Shown piece after piece: positions 1 to 9,077 of a stretch of 64,000 bases of DNA. The stretch comes from Archangium violaceum. GTDB lineage: Bacteria > Myxococcota > Myxococcia > Myxococcales > Myxococcaceae. The position numbers and the translations under genes are program-made. The stretch lies in the NCBI RefSeq assembly GCF_016859125.1, contig NZ_CP069338.1:7317501-7381500 (forward strand). Direction: 5' to 3'. Every line of letters begins with the position of its first letter. The first letter of the stretch is position 1. The notes below the pieces were generated by a model. It saw nothing but the letters and a program-made list of their open reading frames with translations. It was not told the DNA's origin and made no database searches.

Positions 1-540
1 ACCGCTCGCCTTGTGGACGACGAAGCCCTGCTCGGCGTGGCAGCTCTCCGCGGTGACGCCCCACTTCTGGGCGGCGGCGGCGATGAGCATGTGGCGCGCG
101 ATGGCGCCGATCCGCTGGAGGATGTCCCAGGTGGTGCGGATGCTCATGCTGCCACCGGTGATCTCGAAGGGCTGGCCGGTGTAGTTGAACTCCGGGCCCG
201 AGGGCGCGGGCTCGACGCGAATCTTGCTCCAGTCCGCCTCGAGCTCCTCGGCGATGATCATGGGCATCGAGGTGAAGATGCCCTGGCCCATCTCGCTCCG
301 GGCGACGTAGATGGTGATGACGCCATCCGGCGCGATCCGCAGCCACGTGTTGAGCTTCGTCTCCCTGGCCTCCGGGGACACCTTGCCCTCGGCCTCCGCG
401 GCGAACGCCTCGGAGCGGCGCATCGGGTTGGCGGGGAGGTGGAAGCCGAGCACGAGCCCCGCGACCGTCGCGGCGGTCGACTGGACGAACGAGCGGCGCG
501 AGAGACCCACCTGGGTGTTCTTCTCCTGGTCGGTCTTCAT
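1..540 (-). CDS. Molybdopterin-binding hydroxylase large subunit (isoquinoline 1-oxidoreductase beta type), N-terminal part
   Basis: Only the first 180 codons lie in the window; the gene runs off the left edge. The N-terminus has a twin-arginine signal (SRRSFVQ at about residues 14-20) before a hydrophobic stretch, so the folded cofactor enzyme is probably exported by Tat. The motif RSEMGQGIFTSMPMI followed by EELEADW is typical of the IorB/xanthine-dehydrogenase Mo-binding family. It starts 2 nt after the stop of the Fe-S subunit, so the two are cotranscribed. The substrate cannot be told: IorB relatives oxidise N-heterocycles or aldehydes. The family is secure, the exact reaction is not. 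Confidence 0.9.
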   Translation of the reverse strand, partial: MKTDQEKNTQVGLSRRSFVQSTAATVAGLVLGFHLPANPMRRSEAFAAEAEGKVSPEARETKLNTWLRIAPDGVITIYVARSEMGQGIFTSMPMIIAEELEADWSKIRVEPAPSGPEFNYTGQPFEITGGSMSIRTTWDILQRIGAIARHMLIAAAAQKWGVTAESCHAEQGFVVHKASG

Positions 541-542
541 GG

Positions 543-1007
543 TCAGACCTCCCCCTCGGAGTTGAGCTTGACGGCGATCTGCACGGCCTTGCGGATCTTT
601 CCGTAGGTGCCGCAGCGGCACAGGTTCGTCATGGCGGCCGAGATGTCGGCCTCCGTGGGCTTGGGCTTGGCCTTGAGTAGCGCGGCGCAGGCCATCACCT
701 GTCCGGACTGGCAGTAGCCACACTGGGGCGCGTCGGCCTCGATCCACGCGCGCTGGGCGGGGTGGCTGTTGTCGGGGCTCAGGCCCTCGATCGTCGTGAT
801 CTCACCGCTCACCGCCACCACGGGCAGCAGACAGCTGCGCGTCGCGGCGCCGTTGACGTGCACCGTGCAGGCGCCGCACAGGCCCTGCCCACATCCGAAC
901 TTCGTCCCCAGCAGTCCCAGCTTCTCCCGCAGCACCCAGAGGAGGGGAGTCCCTGGGTCCACGTCAACAGTTACTTCCTTGCCGTTCACCTTCAACGTCT
1001 GCGCCAT
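543..1007 (-). CDS. (2Fe-2S) small subunit of a molybdenum hydroxylase (IorA type)
   Basis: This 154-residue protein carries electrons for the adjacent molybdopterin subunit. A plant-type ferredoxin domain holds C39, C44, C47 and C59 ([10 protein letters not shown]). The [2Fe-2S]-binding helical domain holds C96, C99, C130 and C132 (QCGYCQSGQ and [13 protein letters not shown]). All eight ligands are present and the length is normal for the family. ATG is preceded by GGAGG. The upstream region 1008-1142 is the likely promoter of this two-gene operon. No FAD subunit is adjacent, which fits the two-subunit IorAB type that passes electrons to a cytochrome. Confidence 0.95.
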   Translation of the reverse strand: MAQTLKVNGKEVTVDVDPGTPLLWVLREKLGLLGTKFGCGQGLCGACTVHVNGAATRSCLLPVVAVSGEITTIEGLSPDNSHPAQRAWIEADAPQCGYCQSGQVMACAALLKAKPKPTEADISAAMTNLCRCGTYGKIRKAVQIAVKLNSEGEV

Positions 1008-1142
1008 TACGACCTCCCTCCGAGCACGAACTCATCCTCGTTCGGAGTGTGGAATTCCCAACCGGGTAAATATAAGGGGAATGGATTCCCGGCCCGGTCT
1101 TTTGATTCGCGGCCCGGCTTTCGCGGATGGTGAGAAACCGCA

Positions 1143-3041
1143 CTACACCCGGTACGTGCGTGCCACCGCCGCCATGCCCTCGGCCGCCTCGCGCAGTGTG
1201 CGCGTGGCCCGCGTGGTGGATTGCAGGCTCTGCATCGTCTCGTCCATCAGCGAGGACAGATCCGTCACCGCGGTGAAGATCTGGGAGATGCCCGCGTTCT
1301 GCTGGTTCACCGCGACGGCGATCTGCCGGGCCGCCCCGGCGTTGTCCCGCACGATGGAGGTCAGCTCCCGGAGGCTCTCTCCGCTGGCCCGGATCTGCGA
1401 GAGCCCTTCCTGCATCTGCTGCTGACCCTTCTGCGTCATCACCACCGTGCTCTGGATGGATTGTCCGATGTCATCCAGCAGCTCTCGCACACGGTCCGTG
1501 GAGTCGATGGACTGGTCGGCCAGGGCGCGGATCTCACGCGCCACCACGCCGAAGCCCTTGCCGTGCTCGCCGGAGCGCACCGCCTCGATGGCGGCGTTGA
1601 GCGCCAGCATGTTGGACTGGTCCGCCAGGTCCTTCACCGTCTGGGCGATGCTGCCGATCTGCTGGGTGCGCTCGCCGAGCGAGATGATGGTGGTGGCCAG
1701 ACGGCCCACCTTCTCGTGCAGCTCGTGCAGGCCCGTGATGCTGGCGGACAGGGTGGACTCGCCCACGTTGCCCACCTGCTCGGCCCGGGCGGCCACCTCC
1801 AGCACGGCCTGCGAGCGATCCGCCGCCATCTGCGACGTCTGGCGGATCTCCTGCGCGGTGACCTGCGTCTCCTGGATGGCGGAGGCCTGGCGCGCGAGGT
1901 TGCGCTCCTGCACCTCGGAGGCCTGGCTCAGCTCGGTCACGGCTCCGGCGAGCGCGCCCGTGCCCTGCTGGAGGCTCAGGGTCATGTCGCGCAGGTTCTC
2001 CATCATCCGCGCGAAGGCGCGGGCCAGCTCGCCCACCTCGTCCCGGGAGCCCACCTCCACATGGTGCGACAGGTCTCCCTCCTGGACGACGTGCGTCACC
2101 GCCGCGTTCAGCGCGGTGATGGGCCGGGTGATGCCGCGCGCCAGCCACCACGCGCTCATGATGGACAGGGCCAGGAAGAGGCCCAGCAGCGCGAGCGCCA
2201 CCGTGGCCGCCCGCGCCATGGGGGCATAGGCCTCCCGCGCGTCCACCTTGGCCACGAAGTGCCAGCCGTCCCCCACGTCCTGCACGTCCGAGCCATTGAT
2301 GGCCTCCTCGGACACGAGACGCTCCAGGGGCTCGGCGTTGGCGGGGCGCGAGTCGAAGAGGAGCGCGCCATCCGCGGTCTTCACCTCCAGGCCGAAGCTG
2401 TCCTGCCCGCGCTCCCGGGCCCGCTGGACCGCGGATCTCACCACGTCACCCACCTGGTTCCAGTTGTACGCGGCGAGCAGCACGCCGATGCGGGCACCAC
2501 TGATCGGACTGAGCACCGGCGCGGCCAGGGGCAGCACCCGCTGATCGAACATGGGATCCTTCTGCGTGGAGAGCGAGTCGGCGGTGAAGTGACCCTCGCG
2601 CGCCGCCCGGTACCAGGCCGTCTCGCGCACCTCGCGCTCCTTGCCCTGGAAGGCCTCGCGCACCTGCTCCGAGCTGGCGGAGACGACGCGGCCCTGCTCG
2701 TCGAAGAGGACGAAGCCGCTGACGGCGGGGTGGCGTTTGGCCAGGCCCGCGAGCACCCCATCGCTCTTCTCGTAGGTGTCGAAGAGCAGCGCGCCGCGGA
2801 GGATGGAGTCCTCGGCCCACCCGCGCACGCTCGCCTCGCGCTCGGCCAGGGTGCGCTCCACCAGGTTCTTGAGGCCCTCGGCCTCCACCGCGAGCGTGGC
2901 GTGGATCTGCTTGGACAGCGTGCGCCGCGTGAAGGACAGGCCCAGGCCCGTGACGGACAGGATGGCGAAGGCCGACAGCAGCGCCACGGACAGGGTGATG
3001 CGACCCCGCAGCTTGAGGTCACCCAGGAAGGGGAGGTTCAT
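1143..3041 (-). CDS. Methyl-accepting chemotaxis protein with periplasmic sensor domain
   Basis: A 632-residue receptor if translation starts at MNLPF, 4 nt after the stop of the upstream gene; an in-frame ATG 51 nt further up would overlap that gene. Order: TM1 (about 15-40), a Cache-like periplasmic domain of about 240 residues, TM2 (about 270-295), HAMP ([11 protein letters not shown]), then a long coiled coil with the MCP signalling tip ([20 protein letters not shown], then [14 protein letters not shown]). It would control a CheA kinase. No che genes are nearby, so it is an orphan receptor. Confidence 0.94.
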   Translation of the reverse strand: MNLPFLGDLKLRGRITLSVALLSAFAILSVTGLGLSFTRRTLSKQIHATLAVEAEGLKNLVERTLAEREASVRGWAEDSILRGALLFDTYEKSDGVLAGLAKRHPAVSGFVLFDEQGRVVSASSEQVREAFQGKEREVRETAWYRAAREGHFTADSLSTQKDPMFDQRVLPLAAPVLSPISGARIGVLLAAYNWNQVGDVVRSAVQRARERGQDSFGLEVKTADGALLFDSRPANAEPLERLVSEEAINGSDVQDVGDGWHFVAKVDAREAYAPMARAATVALALLGLFLALSIMSAWWLARGITRPITALNAAVTHVVQEGDLSHHVEVGSRDEVGELARAFARMMENLRDMTLSLQQGTGALAGAVTELSQASEVQERNLARQASAIQETQVTAQEIRQTSQMAADRSQAVLEVAARAEQVGNVGESTLSASITGLHELHEKVGRLATTIISLGERTQQIGSIAQTVKDLADQSNMLALNAAIEAVRSGEHGKGFGVVAREIRALADQSIDSTDRVRELLDDIGQSIQSTVVMTQKGQQQMQEGLSQIRASGESLRELTSIVRDNAGAARQIAVAVNQQNAGISQIFTAVTDLSSLMDETMQSLQSTTRATRTLREAAEGMAAVARTYRV

Positions 3042-3045
3042 GGTT

Positions 3046-3585
3046 TCAGAGCTCGAGCAGGGAGACGGACACGGTGAGGGCGCCGATGACACGGGCTCCG
3101 TCCTTCACCGGAAGGGAAATCTGGACGACGTAGGACTGGGAGGACTCGTCGAAGAAGGGCTTCTCGCGCAGCTCTCCGCCCCGGCCACCATTGAAGGACT
3201 TGCGCCACTTCGGCTCGTCCCCCTGCCAGTAGTCGGAGGTGCGCCGCGTGGCGCCCACCAGCGCGCCCTGGTTGTCCATGACGAAGGACTCGGCCATCAC
3301 CCGGCCCATCCGGTTGCGGTAGCGCTCGAGGGAGCGCGCGCACGCGCTGTCCAGCACCTTGCGCTTGAAGGGGGTGAGGGCGGGGGTCGCGCGCCACTCC
3401 TCGTCCAACTTCTGGAGGGTGTCCATCGGCACGCGCTGCGCGTTCTGCTTCTTCACCTCGCGGACCACCGCCGGATCCGAGGCCATACGCCGCAGCTCGG
3501 GCATCAGCCTGTCCACCTTCTCGAGCTGTGCCGCGCCATCGGGCGGCAGATTCGCGAGCAGCAATAACGACACGACCGTCCACAT
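3046..3585 (-). CDS. Secreted Cache/PDC-like sensor protein upstream of the MCP
   Basis: A 179-residue protein with an N-terminal signal peptide ([20 protein letters not shown]) and no further membrane segment. The body resembles a periplasmic Cache domain: a long helix, then [20 protein letters not shown], then [20 protein letters not shown] and a closing strand. It ends 4 nt before the start of the chemotaxis receptor, so the two are translationally coupled. I infer that it binds a ligand in the periplasm and works with that receptor. Family assignment rests on the pattern of strands and is fairly confident; the ligand is unknown. Confidence 0.75.
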   Translation of the reverse strand: MWTVVSLLLLANLPPDGAAQLEKVDRLMPELRRMASDPAVVREVKKQNAQRVPMDTLQKLDEEWRATPALTPFKRKVLDSACARSLERYRNRMGRVMAESFVMDNQGALVGATRRTSDYWQGDEPKWRKSFNGGRGGELREKPFFDESSQSYVVQISLPVKDGARVIGALTVSVSLLEL

Positions 3586-3771
3586 CCTCCCAGTCTACCG
3601 GATCCCCGGCGGTGGGCCCGTTCCTGGCTCATCCCTCCTGCTCACCCCTCATGCGGACGGCCGTGCTGGTCGCCCGAGGGGCGGACGTGATGTCGTATGT
3701 TACCCTACATGAGTGGGAGTCGATGACAAGTGAGGCCCACGGGAGCCGGGGGCTGGGGTAAAGGGACCGCC

Positions 3772-4800
3772 ATGAACGAGAACCTGCGAATCGCCGTGGT
3801 GGGAGCCACGGGCGTGGTGGGCACCGAGGTCATCTCCAACCTCCTGGACCGGGACTTCCCCGCCGAGCAGCTCACCGTGCTGGGCTCGGGGCGCTCCGAG
3901 GGCGAGGAGCTGGAGTACGGCGAGGAGACGCTGGAGGTGGAGACGGTCACCCCCGAGGCCTTCCGGGGAGTGGGCCTGGTGCTGCTCGCCACGCCGGCGG
4001 ACGCGTCGCGCACGCTGGCGCCGATGGCTCAGGCCGCGGGGGCCTGGGTGGTGGACGTGAGCTCCGCCTTCCGCGCGGAGGGCAACGTGCCGCTGGTGCT
4101 CCCCGGCTTCAACTCCGAGCTGTTGAACGCCTCCTTCAAGGGCCGGATCGTGGCCCTGCCCTCGGCGGTGACGACGGCGCTCGCCACGATTCTCGAGCCG
4201 CTGCGCCAGGGATTCGGCGTGGCCCAGGTGCAGGTGACGGCCCTCATGGGCGTGTCCGCCTCGGGCAACCCGGGCCTGCGCGAGCTGGAGCAACAGACGG
4301 CGGCGCTCCTCTCCGGCCGCGAGCCCGAGTCCCACGTCTTCCCTCAGCGCGTGGGCTTCAACCTGGTGCCCCAGGTGGGCCCCTTCATGGCCAACTCGCC
4401 CTGGACGGAGGAGGAGGCCGGTTGGACGCTCGAGTCCGCGCGCCTCTTCGCCTCCAAGGGTGAGGTGCCCGTGGTGGCTGGCACCGCCGTGCAGGTGCCC
4501 ACCTTCTACGGCCATGGACTGAGCCTCCACGTGCGGCTGAAGAAGCCCGCCTCCGTGGACCAGGCGCGCGCCGCCCTCAAGGGCTCGCCCGCGCTCAAGG
4601 TGCTGGATTCACCGGGAGAGAAAATCTATCCCATGCCCAGCCTCGTCACCGCCGACCCCACCATCCACGTGGGCCGCCTGCGCTCCTTCCCCCAGTCCCC
4701 CGAGTGGCTCACCCTCTTCGCCACCGTGGACAACGCCGGCCGGGGCGCCGCCCTCAACCTGGTGGAGGCCGGATTGCGGCTCGCCGAGCGCACCGCCTGA
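3772..4800 (+). CDS. Aspartate-semialdehyde dehydrogenase homologue lacking the catalytic Cys (USG-1-like)
   Basis: 342 residues with the full ASADH layout: NADP loop GATGVVG (11-17), VVDVSSAFR (93-101), GVSASGNPGLREL, and GHGLSLHVRL with the His. In active enzymes the nucleophile lies in a PNCSTI-type motif. Here the aligned segment reads LPSAVTTALA, with Ala132 where Cys is expected. USG-1 proteins next to asd in proteobacteria lost the same residue, so I call this a non-catalytic paralogue. Start ATG 3772 follows AAGGGA; an upstream ATG at 3730 has no such site. No asd gene is adjacent. Confidence 0.85.
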   Translation: MNENLRIAVVGATGVVGTEVISNLLDRDFPAEQLTVLGSGRSEGEELEYGEETLEVETVTPEAFRGVGLVLLATPADASRTLAPMAQAAGAWVVDVSSAFRAEGNVPLVLPGFNSELLNASFKGRIVALPSAVTTALATILEPLRQGFGVAQVQVTALMGVSASGNPGLRELEQQTAALLSGREPESHVFPQRVGFNLVPQVGPFMANSPWTEEEAGWTLESARLFASKGEVPVVAGTAVQVPTFYGHGLSLHVRLKKPASVDQARAALKGSPALKVLDSPGEKIYPMPSLVTADPTIHVGRLRSFPQSPEWLTLFATVDNAGRGAALNLVEAGLRLAERTA

Positions 4801-4927
4801 CAATTTGGCAAGTCCGCCGGACCGCCCCTTGCCCATTTGACCGGGCGGGCTCCGTTTCCCGCTCGGAAATCAGGGGAGGGAGGGCCGGGTGTCTCCTGGC
4901 CCCGGGCTTGCTACCCTCCCGCACGCC

Positions 4928-5815
4928 ATGCGCACCCTTCTCCTCACCGCCGCGCTGCTCGTCTCATCCGCGGCGTTCGGCCAAATCCAGATCCAGAGCC
5001 TCAACGGGGCGGACACCCTGAGCGTCGGTCCGAAACAGTGCGGATCCACCGTCCCCTTCAACTGGACGATCAATTTCTACCCTTGCGCCCGGGGGTCACT
5101 CGCGCTGTGGATCACCGTTGACCCGTCCTGCAAGGACGAGGCGGGAGATCAGACGGGAGCGACGTCTCCGCTGCCCTCCATCCCGTACGACACCATCATC
5201 AACCAGGGCGGTCAGGGGCAATCCACCTTCCCCGTGTCGGACCTGCCCATCTTCTCCACTGGGGAAGGGGGCGTGACCTGCGGTGCCCAGGGCGTCTCCA
5301 AGACGGTGCAGCTGTGCGCGTCGGCGCGTCCGGACAGCTATGGGAGCTGCTCTTCCACCCTGACGAGGGTGCAGGCACCGTTGAAGATCACCTATGACAC
5401 GCAGGGGCCGGAGGCACCTACCATCACCCAGGTGGCCGGGTTGGACAGGGCCCTTCGGATCAACGTCAGAGCACCCGCCGATGCCAACCGGGTGCGGGTG
5501 GTGGTGTTGCGGGATGACGTCGAGGTCACCTCGAGGACGCAGGGCGTGGACGCGGGCTCCATCCGGGTGGAGAACCTGGAGAACGAGGTGACGTACCAGG
5601 TCCGTGCCTACGCCATCGATGAGGCGGACAACGAGAGCGAGCAGTTCGCCACCGGAGAGGGGACCCCGACCCGGAGCCTGGGTTTCTATGAGTATTACCG
5701 GGAGATGGGTGGGACGGAGACGGGCGGGTGTAGCGCCACGGGCGGAGGTCTGGCGGGCGGTGCGGTGCTGGCCGTCCTGGGAATCTGGCTGTCCTCAAGG
5801 AGAAATCGTTCATGA
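4928..5815 (+). CDS. Secreted protein with fibronectin-III-like domain and MYXO-CTERM-like tail
   Basis: 295 residues from ATG 4928, which gives a clean signal peptide (MRTLLLTAALLVSSAAFGQ); a longer start at 4889 would bury it. The first half holds conserved Cys and a CGSTVPFNW motif, followed by an FN3-like segment (EAPTITQVAGLDRALRINV). The C-terminus is GGCSATGGG, a hydrophobic helix and RRNRS, the pattern of the myxobacterial surface-sorting signal. The stop overlaps the next start (ATGA). The pair matches what I recall as the MXAN_2561 (anchored) and MXAN_2562 (barrel) families. Function unknown. Confidence 0.85.
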   Translation: MRTLLLTAALLVSSAAFGQIQIQSLNGADTLSVGPKQCGSTVPFNWTINFYPCARGSLALWITVDPSCKDEAGDQTGATSPLPSIPYDTIINQGGQGQSTFPVSDLPIFSTGEGGVTCGAQGVSKTVQLCASARPDSYGSCSSTLTRVQAPLKITYDTQGPEAPTITQVAGLDRALRINVRAPADANRVRVVVLRDDVEVTSRTQGVDAGSIRVENLENEVTYQVRAYAIDEADNESEQFATGEGTPTRSLGFYEYYREMGGTETGGCSATGGGLAGGAVLAVLGIWLSSRRNRS

Positions 5816-6531
5816 CTCGAGCAGTAGCCCTCGGCCTCGCGGTGGCCCTCACCGCACTCCCTGGCGAGGCGCAGGAGCCTTCCGACGTACCCAACCAATC
5901 GCCTCGCAGCGGCTCCGTGGAGTTCCGGCTCGGCGGCTACCGGCCGCAGATGGAAGCGGAGGATTCGCTCAACGGTGAGGATCCATTCGGGGCGGTGTTC
6001 GGCAGCTCGAACATGCTGCTCTTCGAAGCGGAGCTGCAGCGCTTCTTCTACCAGGGCATCGGCTCGGCGGGCGTGAGCCTGTCCCTGGGTTACGCGGAGA
6101 AGTACGCCGCCGCCCTGAAGCCCGAGGGGGGCGTGTCCGCCGAGCGCACCGGCTTCCACGTGCTGCCCATCCGCGTGCGCGGCGTCTACCGGTTCGACTA
6201 CCCCGCGTTCCGCTGGGGCTTCCCCCTGGTTCCCTACGTGAAGCCCGGCCTCGTCTACATTCCATGGTGGAGCACCAAGGGTGGAAACGTGGAGAGGCTC
6301 CCCGACGGCAGGGCGAGCGGTGGCAAGCTGGGCTGGGAGGTGTCTGGCGGCGTGTCCTTCCTGCTGGACGTGCTGGAGCCGCGGCTGGCGCGTGACTTCG
6401 ACACGGACCTCGGCGTGAATCACAGCTATCTCTTCGCCGAGTACACCTACGCGAAAGTGAACAACTTCGGCGGCCAGGGACTCAATCTCTCGGACTCGTA
6501 CTGGATGTTCGGTCTGGCGCTGGATTACTAG
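5812..6531 (+). CDS. Outer-membrane beta-barrel protein (MXAN_2562-like)
   Basis: 239 residues with a signal peptide (cleavage near GEAQ at 18-21) and alternating hydrophobic/aromatic strands ending in a C-terminal aromatic residue (MFGLALDY), as expected for an outer-membrane barrel. Strands such as GVSLSLGYAEKY and VNHSYLFAEYTYAKV span the length. Its ATG overlaps the stop of the upstream surface-protein gene by 4 nt, so the two are translated together and probably form one envelope assembly. Family name from recall, not search. Confidence 0.82.
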   Translation: MTRAVALGLAVALTALPGEAQEPSDVPNQSPRSGSVEFRLGGYRPQMEAEDSLNGEDPFGAVFGSSNMLLFEAELQRFFYQGIGSAGVSLSLGYAEKYAAALKPEGGVSAERTGFHVLPIRVRGVYRFDYPAFRWGFPLVPYVKPGLVYIPWWSTKGGNVERLPDGRASGGKLGWEVSGGVSFLLDVLEPRLARDFDTDLGVNHSYLFAEYTYAKVNNFGGQGLNLSDSYWMFGLALDY

Positions 6532-6538
6532 GCCGTAC

Positions 6539-8383
6539 ATGGAACCCCATGTGCGTGTCTCCCTTCGAGCGCTGACAGCCTTCTTCCTGGTATCCGTGGC
6601 CCTGGTGGGTCCCGGCTGTCGGCGGGCGGTGAAGCCAGAGGCGGGGGGAGATCGCACGGTGGAGGCCGGCGTGCCGGAGGGCTTCGGTTCCGAGGCCCGG
6701 GGCGCGCCGGAGGTGCGTTGGGACTTCGGAGACGGCACGCCGCCCCAGAAGGGCGCGCGGGTGTCCCATGCCTTCCCGCGCGCGGGCACCTTCACGGTGC
6801 GCGCGCTGGAAGAGGACAAGGACGAGGTGCTGGCCAGTGCCACGGTGACGGTGGTGCCCCGGCCGGTGCTGCGCGCCATCCCCGCCGACGCGGAGGTGGC
6901 CCTCTTCTTCCCCCAACTGCGTGGCAACGTAGAGCCCCTGGTGGACTTCTCCGCGCGGCTGATGGGCGAGGCGCAGGCGCGCCGGTCGTTGGAGGAGGCC
7001 CCGCTGCTGTCGTTGGTGTTGAGCGACCTGCGTGGGCAGCCCCGGGTGGTGGACCCGGAGGAGGGCGTGGGCTTCTTCTCCCTGCCCGGCTTCGAGGGCA
7101 CGGTGGCGCTGCTGGGCGTGACGGAGACCCAGGCGGCCCTGGACGCGGTGGTGAAGGAGTTGGAGTCGGGTGGGGCGGGGGTGGTGCGGCGTGAGCCCGA
7201 GGGCTCCGTCCACCTCCAGCGCGAGAGCGGCGCGCCGCTGCTGCTGTTCCCGGACCGGGGCTACCTCTACTTGGTGGTGCCGGACACGGAGGAGTCGGAC
7301 GGCGCGGAGACGGTGCGAGCCCAGGTGGTGAAGGTCCAGGCCCAGGTGGGTGGAGCGCCCGCGGACGCGACGACGTTGGAGGCGATTCGCGCGCGCATCA
7401 CCGGCATGAGCGGCCCGGGGTTGTCCGAGGTGCCGCTGCTCACCGAGCTGCGCTCGAAGGTGGGGGCGGGCAACGTCCACCTCTTCGCGCGTGCCGAGGG
7501 CGAGGAGGCCTCCTCCGGCATCCGGGGCCTCTGGGCGGCGCTCAAGGTCGACGGGGGCCGGGCGGACCTGGAGGGCTGGGTGGCCTCGGAGCAGTCCCTC
7601 TTCGATGGCAAGAGCGCACCCGGCTCGGAGCTGCTGGGGAAGGCGCCCGCGGGGCCCTTCGCCGCGTTGATGGTGTCCATTCCACCGGAGGAGCTGGCGA
7701 AGCTCGTCTTCGGAGCGCCCGGTTCGGAGCGCCGCGCGCGCACGCAGCAGCGCCTGCTGGGCGAGGGGTTCGACGCGTCCGAGGTGGATGGCCTCCTGGG
7801 CGCGCTGCGCGGCGACCTGACGCTGCTGGCCTACTTCGACGCGGCGGCCTTCTACCGCAACTTCATCCGGGGCAACCGGCGTCCGGAACCCCGCGGCACG
7901 CTGCTCTTCCAGGCGGGCCTCGTCCGCTCCGAGCCGGTGCTGGATTGGCTCACGAAGCGGCTCCAGGCGCGCGGGCAGCCCTTCGAGGTGGTCAAGGGCG
8001 CGGACGCCACGCGCCTGCGCACGCGGGTGATGGAGCAGCCAGTGGAGCTCACCATTTCCGCGGACCGGCTGACGATGCACGGCGGCGAGTCGCTGGCGGC
8101 CCGCGCCTCGGGGGATGTGGGCGCGGCGCTGCGCGAGCGCTTCGATGCCCAGGCCTTCACGCCCGGCCACCTCTCCGCCATGGTGGACGTGGGCCGGCTG
8201 CGCGCCGAGCTGGATGCGCCCCAGGAGGTGCCCGGCGTGCCGTCGCAGCAGCTCCCCGTGGCGCGCTCCCTGGTGGGGACGCTGTTGGATCAGCTCCCGC
8301 CCGTCGAGCTCGTCTTCCTCGACTTCGCTCCCGAGCAGGGGGGCGGTCGTTTCCGGGCGCGCACCCAGCTCCGATCGCGATAG
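6539..8383 (+). CDS. Lipoprotein with N-terminal PKD domain
   Basis: 614 residues starting 7 nt after the preceding stop. A lipoprotein signal ends at VGPGC (about residues 23-27). A PKD domain follows at about 55-105 (WDFGDGTPP, then SHAFPRAGTFTVRA). The remaining 500 residues have no domain I recognise; they alternate beta strands and helices and contain a repeated theme of FP and DRLTMHGGES-like segments, as in DUF3352-like lipoproteins. Likely outer-membrane or periplasmic. It may be the third gene of the preceding operon. Confidence 0.82.
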   Translation: MEPHVRVSLRALTAFFLVSVALVGPGCRRAVKPEAGGDRTVEAGVPEGFGSEARGAPEVRWDFGDGTPPQKGARVSHAFPRAGTFTVRALEEDKDEVLASATVTVVPRPVLRAIPADAEVALFFPQLRGNVEPLVDFSARLMGEAQARRSLEEAPLLSLVLSDLRGQPRVVDPEEGVGFFSLPGFEGTVALLGVTETQAALDAVVKELESGGAGVVRREPEGSVHLQRESGAPLLLFPDRGYLYLVVPDTEESDGAETVRAQVVKVQAQVGGAPADATTLEAIRARITGMSGPGLSEVPLLTELRSKVGAGNVHLFARAEGEEASSGIRGLWAALKVDGGRADLEGWVASEQSLFDGKSAPGSELLGKAPAGPFAALMVSIPPEELAKLVFGAPGSERRARTQQRLLGEGFDASEVDGLLGALRGDLTLLAYFDAAAFYRNFIRGNRRPEPRGTLLFQAGLVRSEPVLDWLTKRLQARGQPFEVVKGADATRLRTRVMEQPVELTISADRLTMHGGESLAARASGDVGAALRERFDAQAFTPGHLSAMVDVGRLRAELDAPQEVPGVPSQQLPVARSLVGTLLDQLPPVELVFLDFAPEQGGGRFRARTQLRSR

Positions 8384-8392
8384 GAGGGGGCC

Positions 8393-9061
8393 GTGTCCGA
8401 TACCCTCACCGTCCTGTACTTCGCCGCGGCGCGCGAGCGCACGGGGCTCTCGCGCGAGTCGCTGGAGCTGGCTCCGGGTGCTCGCGTGGCGGATGTGTTG
8501 CGCGTGCTGGCCACGCGTCACCCCTCGCTCGCGCCCCTGCTTCCGCACCTCCGGGTGGCGGTCAACCAGGAGTTCTGCGCGGCGGATGCCGAGGTTCCCG
8601 CTGGCGCGGAGCTGGCCCTGATTCCTCCCGTGGCCGGCGGCAGCGGCGGGCTGTTCCGCGTGGTGGACCGGCCGCTTCGGTTGGAGGAAGTGGTGGAGGC
8701 CGTGGCCGGTGAGGCCTACGGGGGTCTCGTCACCTTCTCCGGCTCGGTGCGCAACCAGACGCGGGGCCGGCGCGTGACGAAGCTGGAGTACGAGGCCTAT
8801 CCGCCCATGGCGGAGAAGAAGCTGGCGGAGATCGGCGCCGAGGTGGCCGAGCGCTTCAATGGAACGCGGCTGGCCATCGTGCACCGGGTGGGAACGTTGC
8901 AGCCGGGCGAGCTGGCCGTGGTCATCGCCGCCGCCGCGCCGCACCGCAAGGAGGCGTTCCTCGGGTGCGAGTACGCCATCGAGCGGCTCAAGCAGGACGT
9001 CCCCATCTGGAAGAAGGAGTTCTACGAGGACGGTGAGGTGTGGGTGGGACTGGGGCCCTGA
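8393..9061 (+). CDS. Molybdopterin synthase, MoaD-MoaE fusion
   Basis: 222 residues from a GTG start after GGAGGGG. Residues 1-83 are MoaD (ubiquitin-like; ends in PPVAGG at 78-83). Residues 88-222 are MoaE (TFSGSVRNQTRG, HRVGTLQPGE, then KQDVPIWKKEF with the active-site lysines). MoaD must expose its Gly-Gly C-terminus to receive sulphur, so this chain would need cutting after Gly83; processing is known for the mycobacterial fusion MoaX. The product makes molybdopterin, needed by the Mo hydroxylase at the window's left edge. Confidence 0.95.
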   Translation: MSDTLTVLYFAAARERTGLSRESLELAPGARVADVLRVLATRHPSLAPLLPHLRVAVNQEFCAADAEVPAGAELALIPPVAGGSGGLFRVVDRPLRLEEVVEAVAGEAYGGLVTFSGSVRNQTRGRRVTKLEYEAYPPMAEKKLAEIGAEVAERFNGTRLAIVHRVGTLQPGELAVVIAAAAPHRKEAFLGCEYAIERLKQDVPIWKKEFYEDGEVWVGLGP

Positions 9062-9077
9062 GCCCCGCTCCCGTGCC

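Noticed and set aside
1221-3077. 618-codon open frame antisense to the chemotaxis receptor
   Set aside because: High-GC shadow: His/Arg/Gly/Leu-rich, no domain, and fully opposite a certain gene.
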